Positions 1 to 7,821 are shown, numbered from the stretch's first letter. The stretch is 20,469 bases of DNA from Betaproteobacteria bacterium HGW-Betaproteobacteria-2 (GCA_002842255.1 PHCM01000002.1:1-20469); one strand, 5' to 3'. Notes: generated by a model from the letters alone, not told the origin. Made by a program: numbers and translations.

Positions 1-42
1 CACCAAGTTCACCTACTACCGGAATGATTGAATAGAGACCCG

Positions 43-423
43 ATGCCCGCCAATCGCTATGAATTTACCGTAACGGTAGTGACCGCTTACATTGAAGAGC
101 AGTCGGACGATGCCAGTCAGCGTTACGTTTTTTCATACACGGTGACCATACGCAATACCGGTAGCGTGGCAGCACAATTGATCAGCCGTCACTGGATCAT
201 CACCGACGCCAACGAGGTGGTGCAGGAAGTTCGCGGTCTGGGCGTGGTCGGCGAGCAGCCTTTCCTCAAGCCGGGCGAGCAGTTCGAATATACCAGCGGC
301 ACAGTGATCGGGACACCGGTCGGCACCATGCGCGGCAGCTATCACATGACGGCGGAAGACGGCATGCAGTTCGATGCCGAGATTCCGGTGTTCACACTGT
401 CCATGCCGCGCGTTCTGCATTAG
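43..423 (+). CDS. apaG: ApaG family protein
   Basis: This 126-residue protein matches ApaG (DUF525), a small fibronectin-III-like beta-sandwich protein. In enterobacteria it has been linked to Co2+/Mg2+ tolerance, and its molecular role is poorly defined. The recognisable core runs through YTVTIRNTGS, the SRHWIITDANE segment, VQEVRGLGVVGEQP and the GTMRGSYHM strand near the C-terminus. ATG at 43 gives the usual family length of about 125 residues. A TTG at 28 would add five residues and is less likely. The stop lies only four bases before the preferred mltA start, so the two genes are probably co-transcribed. In gammaproteobacteria apaG sits beside ksgA and apaH; the pairing with mltA is, to my knowledge, the betaproteobacterial arrangement. 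Identification is firm; the start is likely but not certain. Confidence 0.93.
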   Translation: MPANRYEFTVTVVTAYIEEQSDDASQRYVFSYTVTIRNTGSVAAQLISRHWIITDANEVVQEVRGLGVVGEQPFLKPGEQFEYTSGTVIGTPVGTMRGSYHMTAEDGMQFDAEIPVFTLSMPRVLH

Positions 424-427
424 CAGC

Positions 428-1699
428 ATGAGTGGTACAACTTCCATGCAAGTGACATTTCAACGTCTCAAATTCGGTTTCGGTTTTATGTTGCTGCTGG
501 CCGTGGCCGGCTGTGCCGCCCCTAAGGTCAAACCGGAACCGCCCAGTCCGCCTGAAGAGGTGGTGAGCGAGCCGGCGCCGATCCAGATTCCGGAAGGTAC
601 AAGGCCGGAGGCGGTGATCAAGCCGGCAGAACCGGTAAAGACCACGGATTACAGTGTATTGAAGCCTGCAAGTTGGGAGGCGGTAGACGGTTTCTACCGG
701 GATGAGTTAGTGCAGGCCTGGCCGGCTTGGCAGATTGGCTGCAGCACGCTGAAAAACCGCGCCGAATGGCGGGCGGCCTGCGAAGCCGCCGCCGCCATCA
801 AGAAGCCGACCAACGTCACGGTACGCGCCTATTTCAAGCAGCATTTCACCGCTTACCAGGCGACCAATCTTGATGGCAGCGACAGCGGTCTGGTCACCGG
901 CTACTACATGCCGCTGCTCAAGGGCAGCCGCCAGAAGTCGGACAAGTATCCCTACCCCATCTATGCGCGGCCGGATGACCTGATCACGGTCGAGCTGGCC
1001 GACATCTACCCCGAACTGGCGAACAAACGCGTGCGCGGCCGCCTGATCGAGAACCGGTTAGTTCCTTATTACAACCGTGCCGAGATCGAACAGCAACCAC
1101 CATCGCTGCAGGGCAAGGAGCTGCTCTGGGTGGATGACATCATCGACCTGTTCTTCCTGCAGGTGCAGGGTTCCGGTATCGTGCAGCTGGAGAACGGCGA
1201 GCGCATCCCGGTCGGTTATGCCGACCAGAACGGATACAGCTATCAGTCCATCGGCCGCCTGCTGGTGGAACGCGGAGAGCTGACGCTGGACAAGGCCTCG
1301 ATGCAGGGCATCAAGGACTGGGCACGCAACAATCTGGACAAGCTGAGCGAACTGCTCAACAGCAATCCGAGCTATGTGTTCTTCCGCGAACTTCCCGCGG
1401 GCTTGCCCGGCCCCATCGGTGCGCTGGGTGTGCCGATTCTGGCCGAGCGCACGGTCGCCATTGATCCCAAACATATTCCGCTTGGGGCGCCTCTGTTCTT
1501 CTCAACGACCTATCCGAACAGCGACAAGCCGCTCAAGCGGCTGATGATGGCGCAGGATACCGGCGGTGCCATCAAGGGCGGTGTGCGTGCGGATTTCTAC
1601 TGGGGTGCAGGGTTTGAGGCCGGCCGCAAGGCCGGTGCCATGAAGCAACGCGGTAGAATCTGGGTGCTGCTGCCCAAGGGCTTTGTCATCAATCCCTAG
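428..1699 (+). CDS. mltA: Membrane-bound lytic murein transglycosylase A
   Basis: MltA cleaves the MurNAc-GlcNAc bond of peptidoglycan to leave 1,6-anhydro-MurNAc ends, acting from the inner leaflet of the outer membrane. Starting at ATG 428 the protein is 423 residues, with a lipoprotein signal peptide ending in a VAGC lipobox (Cys29), then a proline-rich linker. The MltA domain includes TGYYMP and the LFFLQVQGSG motif, and the C-terminal 3D domain carries AQDTGGAIKG (Asp377) and DFYWG (Asp389). By spacing, Asp389 probably corresponds to the catalytic aspartate of E. coli MltA. The E. coli enzyme is shorter (about 365 residues); the extra length is mostly the linker. ATG at 446 is an alternative start and neither has a strong ribosome binding site; an upstream ATG at 374 inside apaG is unlikely. 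The 3' end overlaps the convergent dioxygenase gene by 11 bp. Confidence 0.95.
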   Translation: MSGTTSMQVTFQRLKFGFGFMLLLAVAGCAAPKVKPEPPSPPEEVVSEPAPIQIPEGTRPEAVIKPAEPVKTTDYSVLKPASWEAVDGFYRDELVQAWPAWQIGCSTLKNRAEWRAACEAAAAIKKPTNVTVRAYFKQHFTAYQATNLDGSDSGLVTGYYMPLLKGSRQKSDKYPYPIYARPDDLITVELADIYPELANKRVRGRLIENRLVPYYNRAEIEQQPPSLQGKELLWVDDIIDLFFLQVQGSGIVQLENGERIPVGYADQNGYSYQSIGRLLVERGELTLDKASMQGIKDWARNNLDKLSELLNSNPSYVFFRELPAGLPGPIGALGVPILAERTVAIDPKHIPLGAPLFFSTTYPNSDKPLKRLMMAQDTGGAIKGGVRADFYWGAGFEAGRKAGAMKQRGRIWVLLPKGFVINP

Positions 1700-2483
1700 T
1701 ATGACACGCCCTAGTCCCTGACCAGCAGTAAACATCCATGGCGAGGATGCCGTAGGTGTTTTCCGGCTGGTAGCGTGTCACTGCGCTCCCTTCACCCGCG
1801 CCCACTGCAACGAATAACGGCAGGATGTGATCCTCGCTCGGATGTGCCTGGCGGCCATAAGAGCTGTTGCGATAATCAAGCAGTGCGGCAAGGTCAGCCG
1901 CCGTAATTCTCTGCCCCAGCCAATCCGCGAATTCAGTCACATAATCCAGCACTGCGGCATCGCGCTCACTCGTGAAAAAGTGGCGTAAATTATGTGTCAC
2001 TGCGCCGCTGCAGAGGATGAGCACATTGTCCTGCTGCAGGCTGGCGATGGCCCGACCCATCTTCAGGTGAGCTTGAGGTCCGGCTTGACCCTGGATGGAC
2101 AGCTGGGTGACCGGGATGTCGGCATCGGGATACATCAGGCGTAAGGGCACCCATGCCCCGTGATCCAGCCCGCGCGTGGCGTCGAGTTCAGGGCTGAACC
2201 CGGCCTGACGCAGCAGTGCTGCGGTTTTTTCAGCGAGCTCCGGTGCGCCTGGTGCCGGATATTGCAGCTGGTAGAGCGCTGGCGGAAATCCGCTGAAATC
2301 ATGGATGGTTTGCGGCTTTGTTGCCGTGCTGATTTGCGGATGGGCAGTGTCCCAGTGGGCGGAAACAGCCAGTATGGCACTGGGTTGCGGTATGGATTCC
2401 GCCAGGCGAGACAGCAGTTTGCCGGTTTCTCCCGGCTCGGTGGCCAGTGTCGGTGCGCCGTGTGAGATGAACAGTGTGGTCAA
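1689..2483 (-). CDS. ygiD: Class III extradiol ring-cleavage dioxygenase, YgiD/4,5-DOPA dioxygenase family
   Basis: The protein belongs to the LigB-like superfamily of metal-dependent extradiol dioxygenases, which open catechol-type rings; E. coli YgiD acts on L-DOPA in vitro. The family histidines are visible: SHGAPT (His8), SAHW (His43), DHGAWVPL, VTHNLRHF and the C-terminal HPSEDHILPL motif. I place the start at TTG 2483, because the family begins just before the first SHG motif, a CAGG sequence lies seven bases upstream, and the result (264 residues) is the usual length. The ATG at 2597 would add 38 residues unlike the family and run through a stem-loop region. The gene lies 176 bp downstream of pqqA on the same strand, but a strong hairpin lies between them, so co-transcription is doubtful. 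The natural substrate here is unknown. Confidence 0.88.
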   Translation of the reverse strand: MTTLFISHGAPTLATEPGETGKLLSRLAESIPQPSAILAVSAHWDTAHPQISTATKPQTIHDFSGFPPALYQLQYPAPGAPELAEKTAALLRQAGFSPELDATRGLDHGAWVPLRLMYPDADIPVTQLSIQGQAGPQAHLKMGRAIASLQQDNVLILCSGAVTHNLRHFFTSERDAAVLDYVTEFADWLGQRITAADLAALLDYRNSSYGRQAHPSEDHILPLFVAVGAGEGSAVTRYQPENTYGILAMDVYCWSGTRACHTRD

Positions 2484-2615
2484 TTGTTTGCCTGCCCCGT
2501 CGTTTGTGCTGCAAGATATAACAATTGTTATGACGCCGGATTTGGCTGCTGGTTGCAGTGCGCGGACAAACAAAAAGGGAGCCGAGCTCCCCATCAATAC
2601 GCCCCCTCAAATGCA

Positions 2616-2638
2616 ACGGGCCTGTCAAACAGGCCCGT
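2616..2638 (-). terminator. Perfect hairpin after pqqA
   Basis: Two 10-base arms, ACGGGCCTGT and ACAGGCCCGT, pair perfectly around a three-base CAA loop. It lies 21 bases past the pqqA stop codon and well before the dioxygenase start. No run of T follows on either strand, so it is not a classic intrinsic terminator. It could be a transcription attenuator or an RNA-stabilising 3' structure that lets pqqA be made in excess. The structure is read directly; the function is inferred. Confidence 0.6.
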
Positions 2639-2659
2639 CATTCATGCAAATTTGCGATC

Positions 2660-2731
2660 TTAGCGATTGCAAACGTACATGGTTACTTCAAAACCGAAAC
2701 GCATTTCGGTAGCAGCTGGCTTGGTCCACAT
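2660..2731 (-). CDS. pqqA: Coenzyme PQQ precursor peptide PqqA
   Basis: This 23-residue peptide starts MWTKPA and ends FEVTMYVCNR, with the invariant Glu-x3-Tyr pair at Glu15 and Tyr19. In known PQQ pathways the radical-SAM enzyme PqqE, with the chaperone PqqD, joins these two side chains, and the peptide is then processed by proteases, PqqB and PqqC to pyrroloquinoline quinone, the cofactor of periplasmic methanol, glucose and alcohol dehydrogenases. Length and both ends match PqqA of Pseudomonas and Klebsiella as I remember them. ATG at 2731 is preceded by AAAGGAAA at good spacing. A cysteine at position 21 is a small difference from the versions I recall. No pqqB, C, D or E is in the window, so modification enzymes must be encoded elsewhere. 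Identification is strong despite the short length. Confidence 0.93.
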   Translation of the reverse strand: MWTKPAATEMRFGFEVTMYVCNR

Positions 2732-2827
2732 AGTTTATTTCCTTTCTTGATTGGATTCGTACTGCGACTGCTTTGACACAGATGCATTACGTGAATGTCA
2801 CTTTATTCCTGTCCGTGCAATTCGTCC

Positions 2828-2851
2828 GTGCCTAAAGTCATGAAAAGGCAC
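2828..2851. other. Inverted repeat between lplT and pqqA
   Basis: GTGCCT and AGGCAC form six-base arms around a 12-base spacer, between the end of lplT and the start of pqqA. It could be a weak terminator for lplT or a regulator-binding site upstream of pqqA. No T-run follows on the minus strand. I could not identify a convincing sigma-70 promoter for pqqA in 2732-2889. Confidence 0.3.
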
Positions 2852-2889
2852 TCATGATTTTCATTAGATTCAATCTGTTTTGCGCCAGA

Positions 2890-4107
2890 TCAAAGTCTTG
2901 CTGCCGTCTGTTTCAGGCGGAAATGGGTGATGAGGCCGATGGCGACCACGATGATGACACCGATCAGCACGGTGGAGATGATGATGTGGACGCCGCTCTT
3001 GTCCATCAGCGTGTAGGCGCCGATCATCAGCAGCATGCAGAGGTTGTCGAAGAAGTTCTTGACGGCGATGGCGTGGCCGGAGCCGGTGGTGGCGTGGCCG
3101 CGATCCTGTAGCAGCGCATTGAGCGGCACGACATAAAAGCCGCCGCAGGCACCGACCAGGATCAGCATGGCGACCGCAACATAGAGATCATCAATGTAGG
3201 CGAAAGCGATGATCAGTGCCCCGATCAGGATGCCGGCCGGCAGCGCGCGGTTGACGGTCTTCAGGGTCACCAGCTTGGCAGCGCCGAAAGCGCCAATGGC
3301 GATGCCGATGGCGACCGCGCCGCTCAGGTTGGCGGCGGTGCTTAAATCTGTGATCAACAGCGCTGCCGGCACCCAGGCCACCAGCAGCAGCCGCAAGGTG
3401 GCGCCTGCGCCCCAGAAGACGCCGGTGCCCAAAAGGCAGAAACGTGCATCCTGGTCGCGAAACAGCGTGCCCAGCGCCTGCCAGAAATCGCGGAACAGGA
3501 TGCGCGGCGAGAAATGAGCGAGAGGATGCGCCGCCGGCAGATGGGGGATGAACAGGTTGGCGACCATGGCCAGCAGGTAGCCGCCGGTGATGGTGGCCAG
3601 CGCCCCGCTCACCGAATAATCAGCCAGCAGGCCGCCGATGACGGCGCCGAGCAGGATGGCGACAATGGTCGAGCCTTCCATCATGCTGTTGGCCTTGACC
3701 AGTTTGTCCGGGCTCACCAGCTCGCTGAGGATGCCGTATTTGGCTGGCGAATAGGCGGCAGCGCCGATGCCCACCATGCTGTAGGCGAGCAATGGATGCA
3801 GGCCGGCCAGCATGGCGGCGGCACCGAAGAACTTCATGCCGTTGGCCAGCAGCATGACGCGGCCCTTGGACAGACTGTCGGCGAATGGGCCGACGAATGG
3901 TGCGAAGACAATGAAGGCGATGACGAAGAACTGTTGCAGCAGCGGGATCTGCCAGGTATCTGCCATTTGCGATCTTAATAGTGCAATCGCTGCAAATAGC
4001 AGCGCGTTGTCGGCAAATGCCGAAACAAACTGCGCGATCAGCACGGCGATCATGCCGCGCGAAAACAGCGGGTAGGCTTCAGGAACAGGAGCCGGGCGGA
4101 CGGTCAT
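2890..4107 (-). CDS. lplT: Lysophospholipid transporter LplT (MFS)
   Basis: LplT is an inner-membrane major-facilitator protein that flips lysophospholipids, mainly lyso-PE, to the cytoplasmic leaflet for re-acylation by Aas. The protein has about 405 residues and twelve hydrophobic segments. Long stretches match the family closely: AFADNALLFAAIALL near the N-terminus, APFVGPFADSLSKGRVM in the first cytoplasmic loop, GIGAAAYSPAKYGIL, and KLVKANSMMEGSTI. I chose ATG 4107; a TTG at 4116 overlapping the preceding stop is possible and would add three residues. It lies five bases after the amidohydrolase gene and downstream of aas in the same orientation, which supports a shared transcript. In many bacteria LplT is adjacent or fused to Aas, so the context confirms the name. 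Confidence 0.94.
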   Translation of the reverse strand: MTVRPAPVPEAYPLFSRGMIAVLIAQFVSAFADNALLFAAIALLRSQMADTWQIPLLQQFFVIAFIVFAPFVGPFADSLSKGRVMLLANGMKFFGAAAMLAGLHPLLAYSMVGIGAAAYSPAKYGILSELVSPDKLVKANSMMEGSTIVAILLGAVIGGLLADYSVSGALATITGGYLLAMVANLFIPHLPAAHPLAHFSPRILFRDFWQALGTLFRDQDARFCLLGTGVFWGAGATLRLLLVAWVPAALLITDLSTAANLSGAVAIGIAIGAFGAAKLVTLKTVNRALPAGILIGALIIAFAYIDDLYVAVAMLILVGACGGFYVVPLNALLQDRGHATTGSGHAIAVKNFFDNLCMLLMIGAYTLMDKSGVHIIISTVLIGVIIVVAIGLITHFRLKQTAARL

Positions 4108-4112
4108 GGTTA

Positions 4113-5369
4113 TCAACTTTCAAAAAATCGGCGTGTATGGAACACGCTGTCGGCAAAGCGGATGTTGCCATGGCGTAACAGGCGCTTCAGGGCAAAATCG
4201 AACAGCAAGGCATTATAAGGCTTGATCGCTTGCAGGAAGCTGACCGCTGCCGCATCCAGTAGCCCTTGGCGATGCAGGCTGGCACAGTCGATGAAGGGCA
4301 TGACGCCGGGTAGTGGGTAGTCGGAGCCGTTGAGCAGGCGGTGGTGCCAGTCGACACGCTGCAACAGCGGAGCAAGTGCCCACTCATGATTGCGCAGCGT
4401 CAGCGAGGAGAGATCGCCGAACAACTGTTTTTCGTAGCGGGCATCGTCCATCAATCGGGCAAACAGTTCGAAATGCGGACGTGATGGACCGTACGGACCA
4501 GCGTCGAGGTCGGTATCGCGGCCGTAAGTCGCGCAATGCGCCACGGCGATGCGCACTCCACTGTCCAGCGCGCGTCGCAAACGCAGCGGGTTGGCCAGCG
4601 TGTGCTCGCTGCCGGGCAGCGCGAATTCGCGGCCGCCGTGGGTGACGATGGGCAGGTCGAGGTCGGCGCAGGTCTGGTAGAAGCGCTGGCATTTGACGGA
4701 AGCCGGGTCGATGTTCATGACTTGCGGTAGCCATTTGATTGCTTTTGCCCCTTCCGCATGCACCTGCTGCAGGGCATCGATGGCGTCCGGCCGGTAGGGA
4801 TGGATGGAGGCGATCCATTCGAAGATGTCGGGTTCCGCCCGAGCCAGACGGGCGACGTAAGGATTGGGCACATGTAGCGTCGACTGCTCTGGCTGCGGTC
4901 GACCCTGTTCGTCATGCCACCAGTCGAAGGCCAGTAGCATGGCCTTGAAACCCGGCGGCATCTCGCGGCAGAGCTGGCTCAGTCTGGTGACCACGCTGCG
5001 GTCGATGGCGGAGGCATCGGCACTTTGAACATTACTACTATGCGCATCGACACAGGCACCATTCATGAACAGGTGTTTTTGCACGCGTAGCAGCGGATGC
5101 CATGGACTGTCCATCTTCGGGCTGTGCCAGGGCGCGTCCGGCAGGCCGGAATCGCCGTTGCCGAACATGTGGACATGGCCATCCCACACCTGTGCCGGGT
5201 CGAGGTTTTGCCAGATTTCACGATAAAGCGGGTGTTGCCGCAATGCGTCCGGCAGGCCGCTGTGGCAGGGATTGTAAAGTCCGGATTCCGGCCAGTAGCG
5301 ATAGCCTGCGTAACCAGCGGCCGAGACGATGGCGGCCGACAGGCCTAGCAGGAAGGTGCGGCGCTTCAT
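4113..5369 (-). CDS. Amidohydrolase-family metal-dependent hydrolase with Tat-like signal
   Basis: This 418-residue protein has an amidohydrolase TIM-barrel metal site (amidohydrolase_2 type). The ligand set is complete: DGHVHMF (His65, His67), THGG (His244), AHCATYG (His278) and NGSDYP (Asp350). The N-terminus, MKRRTFLLGLSAAIVSAAG, has twin arginines followed by a hydrophobic stretch, as in Tat signals, so the protein is probably exported and may stay anchored in the membrane. The open frame extends upstream into aas to 6221, but that part is unlike the family; ATG 5369 just before the signal is the natural start. It lies between aas (145 bp upstream) and lplT (5 bp downstream), which suggests a link to envelope lipid metabolism, though that is inference from position. 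Substrate is unknown; related folds hydrolyse lactones, decarboxylate acids or cleave phosphoesters. Confidence 0.82.
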   Translation of the reverse strand: MKRRTFLLGLSAAIVSAAGYAGYRYWPESGLYNPCHSGLPDALRQHPLYREIWQNLDPAQVWDGHVHMFGNGDSGLPDAPWHSPKMDSPWHPLLRVQKHLFMNGACVDAHSSNVQSADASAIDRSVVTRLSQLCREMPPGFKAMLLAFDWWHDEQGRPQPEQSTLHVPNPYVARLARAEPDIFEWIASIHPYRPDAIDALQQVHAEGAKAIKWLPQVMNIDPASVKCQRFYQTCADLDLPIVTHGGREFALPGSEHTLANPLRLRRALDSGVRIAVAHCATYGRDTDLDAGPYGPSRPHFELFARLMDDARYEKQLFGDLSSLTLRNHEWALAPLLQRVDWHHRLLNGSDYPLPGVMPFIDCASLHRQGLLDAAAVSFLQAIKPYNALLFDFALKRLLRHGNIRFADSVFHTRRFFES

Positions 5370-5471
5370 GCGCAAATCCGGCAGCACGGCAACGACGCCT
5401 GCGGAGCAAGCCGGGAGGTGCGACGATACCAAGCGGTAGCGGATATGCAGCCGGCAATCACGGCAGTGAGG

Positions 5472-5510
5472 GGTTTTCCTCTGTGTTCTCTGTGGCCAAG
5501 AGGTTTTTCC
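5472..5510. repeat. Candidate interspersed CTCTGTG repeat
   Basis: The stretch contains CTCTGTG followed directly by TTCTCTGTGG, flanked by GGTTTTCC on the left and GGTTTTTCC on the right. It occupies the aas-amidohydrolase intergenic gap and has no coding signal. From memory, similar CACAGAGAACACAGAG strings recur between genes in several betaproteobacteria, but only one copy is in this window, so its repeat nature is not proven here. Confidence 0.4.
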
Positions 5511-5514
5511 AGCC

Positions 5515-7650
5515 TCATTCGACGCTTTCCGCCATCTGTTTGAGACGGATGTAATCGACCTTGCCGCTGCCGAGCAGGGGTAGTTCATCGACGACGACGA
5601 TTTTTCTGGCGATGGCGATCTCCGGCTGCCCCAGTGCATGCGCGGCCAGTTGCAGGTCGTGGCGCTGCAGCTTGCGGTCGGTGGTGAACAGCAGGATGTT
5701 CTCGCCGCGTTGCATATCGGTTTGCGTGCTTGCCGCATGCTGCTGTTCGCCGGAGGCGTGCCGTGCGAGCTGTTCGACGATCTCCAGCGAGACCATCTCG
5801 CCGGCGACTTTGGCGAAACGGTTGACGCGGCCGAGGATGTGCACGTAGCCGTTTGCGTCGATGTCGACGATATCGCCGGTGTTGTACCAGCCACTGCCGA
5901 AATCGGAGGTGGTGGCGGCCAATTGGCCCGGCTGCTCATAGAGATAATAACCGTGCATGACATTCGGCCCCTTGATGTGCAGCAGGCCGCCGCGCTCGAT
6001 GCCGGGTACTGGTTGCAACCGGTGTTGCAGCAAGGGCAACAACCGGCCGACCGAGCCGCTACGGCAGAACATCGGTGTGTTGACAGCGAGCACCGGCGCG
6101 CATTCCGTGGTGCCGTAGCCCTCCAGCAGGCGGATGCCGAACTTGTCCATCCACAGCCTGCGTACTTCCTCGTTGAGTTTTTCCGCGCCGGCCACCACAT
6201 GGCGCAACTTGTGGAAGTCATACGGGTGGGCGAATTTGCCGTAATGCGCGAGGAAGGCGCTGGTGCCGAACAGTACGGTGCAGCCGCTGTCGTAGACGAT
6301 CTCGGGAATCAGCCGGTAGTGCAGCGGCGAGGGGTAGATGAAGAGTCGCGTGCCGCTGACCACCGGCAGCACGGCGCCGGCGGTGAAGCCGAAGGAGTGG
6401 AACAGCGGCAGCGCGATGAAGAACTTGTCTTTCGGCGAGAAATCGATGACGGCGCGGATCTGCGCGACATTGGCGAGGATGGCGCTGTGACTCAGCACCA
6501 CGCCTTTCGGTTTGCCTTCGGAGCCTGATGTGAAGAGGATGGCTGCCGGTTTGTCCGGCTCATGCGACTGTTCCGCTAGGCGCGGCAGACGCAACGCGAA
6601 CAGCATGAGCCAGAGCTTGTCCTTCAAGCCGAAACTGCTACGCATGTCCTCCAGATAGAGGATGTGAAAGTCCTGCAGCGCGGCGACTACGTCCTCCAGC
6701 CTGGCCGCCTCGATGAACTGGCGCGAGGTGATGATGGTGCTTACCGCGGCAGCGACGCAGGCGTTGCGCATGCCCTGCGCGCCGGCGGTGTAGTTCAGCA
6801 TGGCCGGCGTGCGGCGCATGGCGGTCATGCCGAAGATGAGGGCGACCGTGGTGTTGACGTTGGGCATCAAGACGCCGACCGCTTCCTCCGGCCGGCTGAC
6901 CTTGCTGACCAGGCGGCCCAGTGCCAGACTCTTCTTCAGTAGACTGCCGTAGCTGTCGCGGGTCTGCTTCATGTCCTCCATCAACAGGGTCTTCCTTCCG
7001 TGCAGTTGCACAGCATCGAGCAGGGCGCCGAACAGCGTCCGTTCCGGTTGCGAAGCGGCCAGCATCTCCTGCATCAGTCGGCACATGGCTTCACCGGCGA
7101 GCTTTCTGCGCTGCTTGCTCAAGGGCGCATCGGGCATGGCGATGTGGCTGGTCGGCATGAACCAGAGGTCGATACGCGGCAGCAGTTTGCGCGGGAAATC
7201 GCGCGACAGGCGGCCGAAATGGGAATGGGCGGCACCATGGATACGCACCGGCATGATAGTGGCGCCGGTCTTGGCGGCGACGAAAGCCGGGCCTTCATAG
7301 ACTTTCATCAGGCTGCCGGTGTTGGTGATGCGGCCTTCGGGGAAGATGACGACCGGTTCGCCAGCCTCGATCAGGCGAATGATCTTCTTGATGCCGAGCG
7401 GGCTGGCGTGATCCACCGTCAGGTGCGGTACCAGCTTCAGAAACTGGCGGAACAGCCAGTTGTCGAGTACACCGGTATAGATGACGAAAGTCGGGCGGAA
7501 CGGCAGATGGAGCCCGAGCAGCAGACCGTCGAGGAAGGATTCGTGATTGGCAATGATCAGTAGCCGGCCGTTGGCCGGTGGTAGCGCGCGGCCATGCAGC
7601 CGGACGCGGAATAGTAGTTTGCAGATGAGGCGAAGCAGGGTTGCCAGCAT
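5515..7650 (-). CDS. aas: Bifunctional acyl-ACP synthetase / 2-acyl-GPE acyltransferase Aas
   Basis: Aas activates fatty acids onto acyl carrier protein and transfers them to lysophospholipids such as lyso-PE at the inner membrane. The 711-residue length is close to E. coli Aas (about 719). The N-terminal PlsC-type acyltransferase domain carries NHESFLD (His36, Asp41) and FPEGR (103-107). The C-terminal adenylate-forming domain has FTSGSEGKPKG (373-383), then LLEGYGTTECAP, the YNTGD motif and GRVNRFAKVAGEMVS. The C-terminus ends in GSGKVDYIRLKQ, containing the conserved catalytic lysine region. ATG 7650 is preceded by AGAGGA eight bases upstream. It is first in a probable aas-amidohydrolase-lplT operon and divergent from a 2OG-dependent oxygenase. 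The pairing with lplT makes the assignment firm. Confidence 0.95.
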   Translation of the reverse strand: MLATLLRLICKLLFRVRLHGRALPPANGRLLIIANHESFLDGLLLGLHLPFRPTFVIYTGVLDNWLFRQFLKLVPHLTVDHASPLGIKKIIRLIEAGEPVVIFPEGRITNTGSLMKVYEGPAFVAAKTGATIMPVRIHGAAHSHFGRLSRDFPRKLLPRIDLWFMPTSHIAMPDAPLSKQRRKLAGEAMCRLMQEMLAASQPERTLFGALLDAVQLHGRKTLLMEDMKQTRDSYGSLLKKSLALGRLVSKVSRPEEAVGVLMPNVNTTVALIFGMTAMRRTPAMLNYTAGAQGMRNACVAAAVSTIITSRQFIEAARLEDVVAALQDFHILYLEDMRSSFGLKDKLWLMLFALRLPRLAEQSHEPDKPAAILFTSGSEGKPKGVVLSHSAILANVAQIRAVIDFSPKDKFFIALPLFHSFGFTAGAVLPVVSGTRLFIYPSPLHYRLIPEIVYDSGCTVLFGTSAFLAHYGKFAHPYDFHKLRHVVAGAEKLNEEVRRLWMDKFGIRLLEGYGTTECAPVLAVNTPMFCRSGSVGRLLPLLQHRLQPVPGIERGGLLHIKGPNVMHGYYLYEQPGQLAATTSDFGSGWYNTGDIVDIDANGYVHILGRVNRFAKVAGEMVSLEIVEQLARHASGEQQHAASTQTDMQRGENILLFTTDRKLQRHDLQLAAHALGQPEIAIARKIVVVDELPLLGSGKVDYIRLKQMAESVE

Positions 7651-7673
7651 GCTGTTGTCCTCTTCAGTGCCAG

Positions 7674-7693
7674 CAGCCGCAAGTAAGCGGCTG
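7674..7693. other. Hairpin in the aas leader
   Basis: CAGCCGC and GCGGCTG pair over seven bases around AAGTAA. The structure lies about 24 bases upstream of the aas start codon and would be in its transcript if the promoter proposed at 7745-7773 is used. It could affect translation or mRNA stability; no known riboswitch class is recognised. Confidence 0.35.
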
Positions 7694-7744
7694 GCTCACG
7701 GCTGGGCAGGGCTGTGTCCTTGCGATAGCGGCCATCATGCTTCA

Positions 7745-7773
7745 ATCATTCTTTTTTTGCGCTTGAGCGTCAA
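7745..7773 (-). promoter_or_regulatory. Candidate sigma-70 promoter for aas
   Basis: On the minus strand, TTGACG (7773-7768, five of six matches to consensus) is separated by 17 bases from AATGAT (7750-7745, four of six). It points toward aas and would give a leader of about 90 bases. The -35 box overlaps a small inverted repeat, CTTGA-GCG-TCAAG (7762-7774). Confidence 0.45.
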
Positions 7774-7821
7774 GTATTTTAGGCAGCGTTTTTGCACTAC
7801 AGGCGAAGCTGTAAAAATACG

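Noticed and set aside
1..42. Possible end of a gene upstream of apaG
   Set aside because: All three plus frames are closed by position 35 and too few codons remain to recognise a protein.
2484..2597. N-terminal extension of the extradiol dioxygenase
   Set aside because: The extra 38 residues do not resemble the family, and TTG 2483 has a well-placed ribosome binding site and gives the usual length.
2854..3978. Plus-strand open frames rich in Asp, His and Gln opposite lplT
   Set aside because: They are antisense shadows of the transmembrane gene; composition is an artefact of the opposite strand.
5370..6221. Long upstream extension of the amidohydrolase reading frame
   Set aside because: This part lies over the 3' half of aas in another frame and has no family similarity; the signal peptide starts at ATG 5369.
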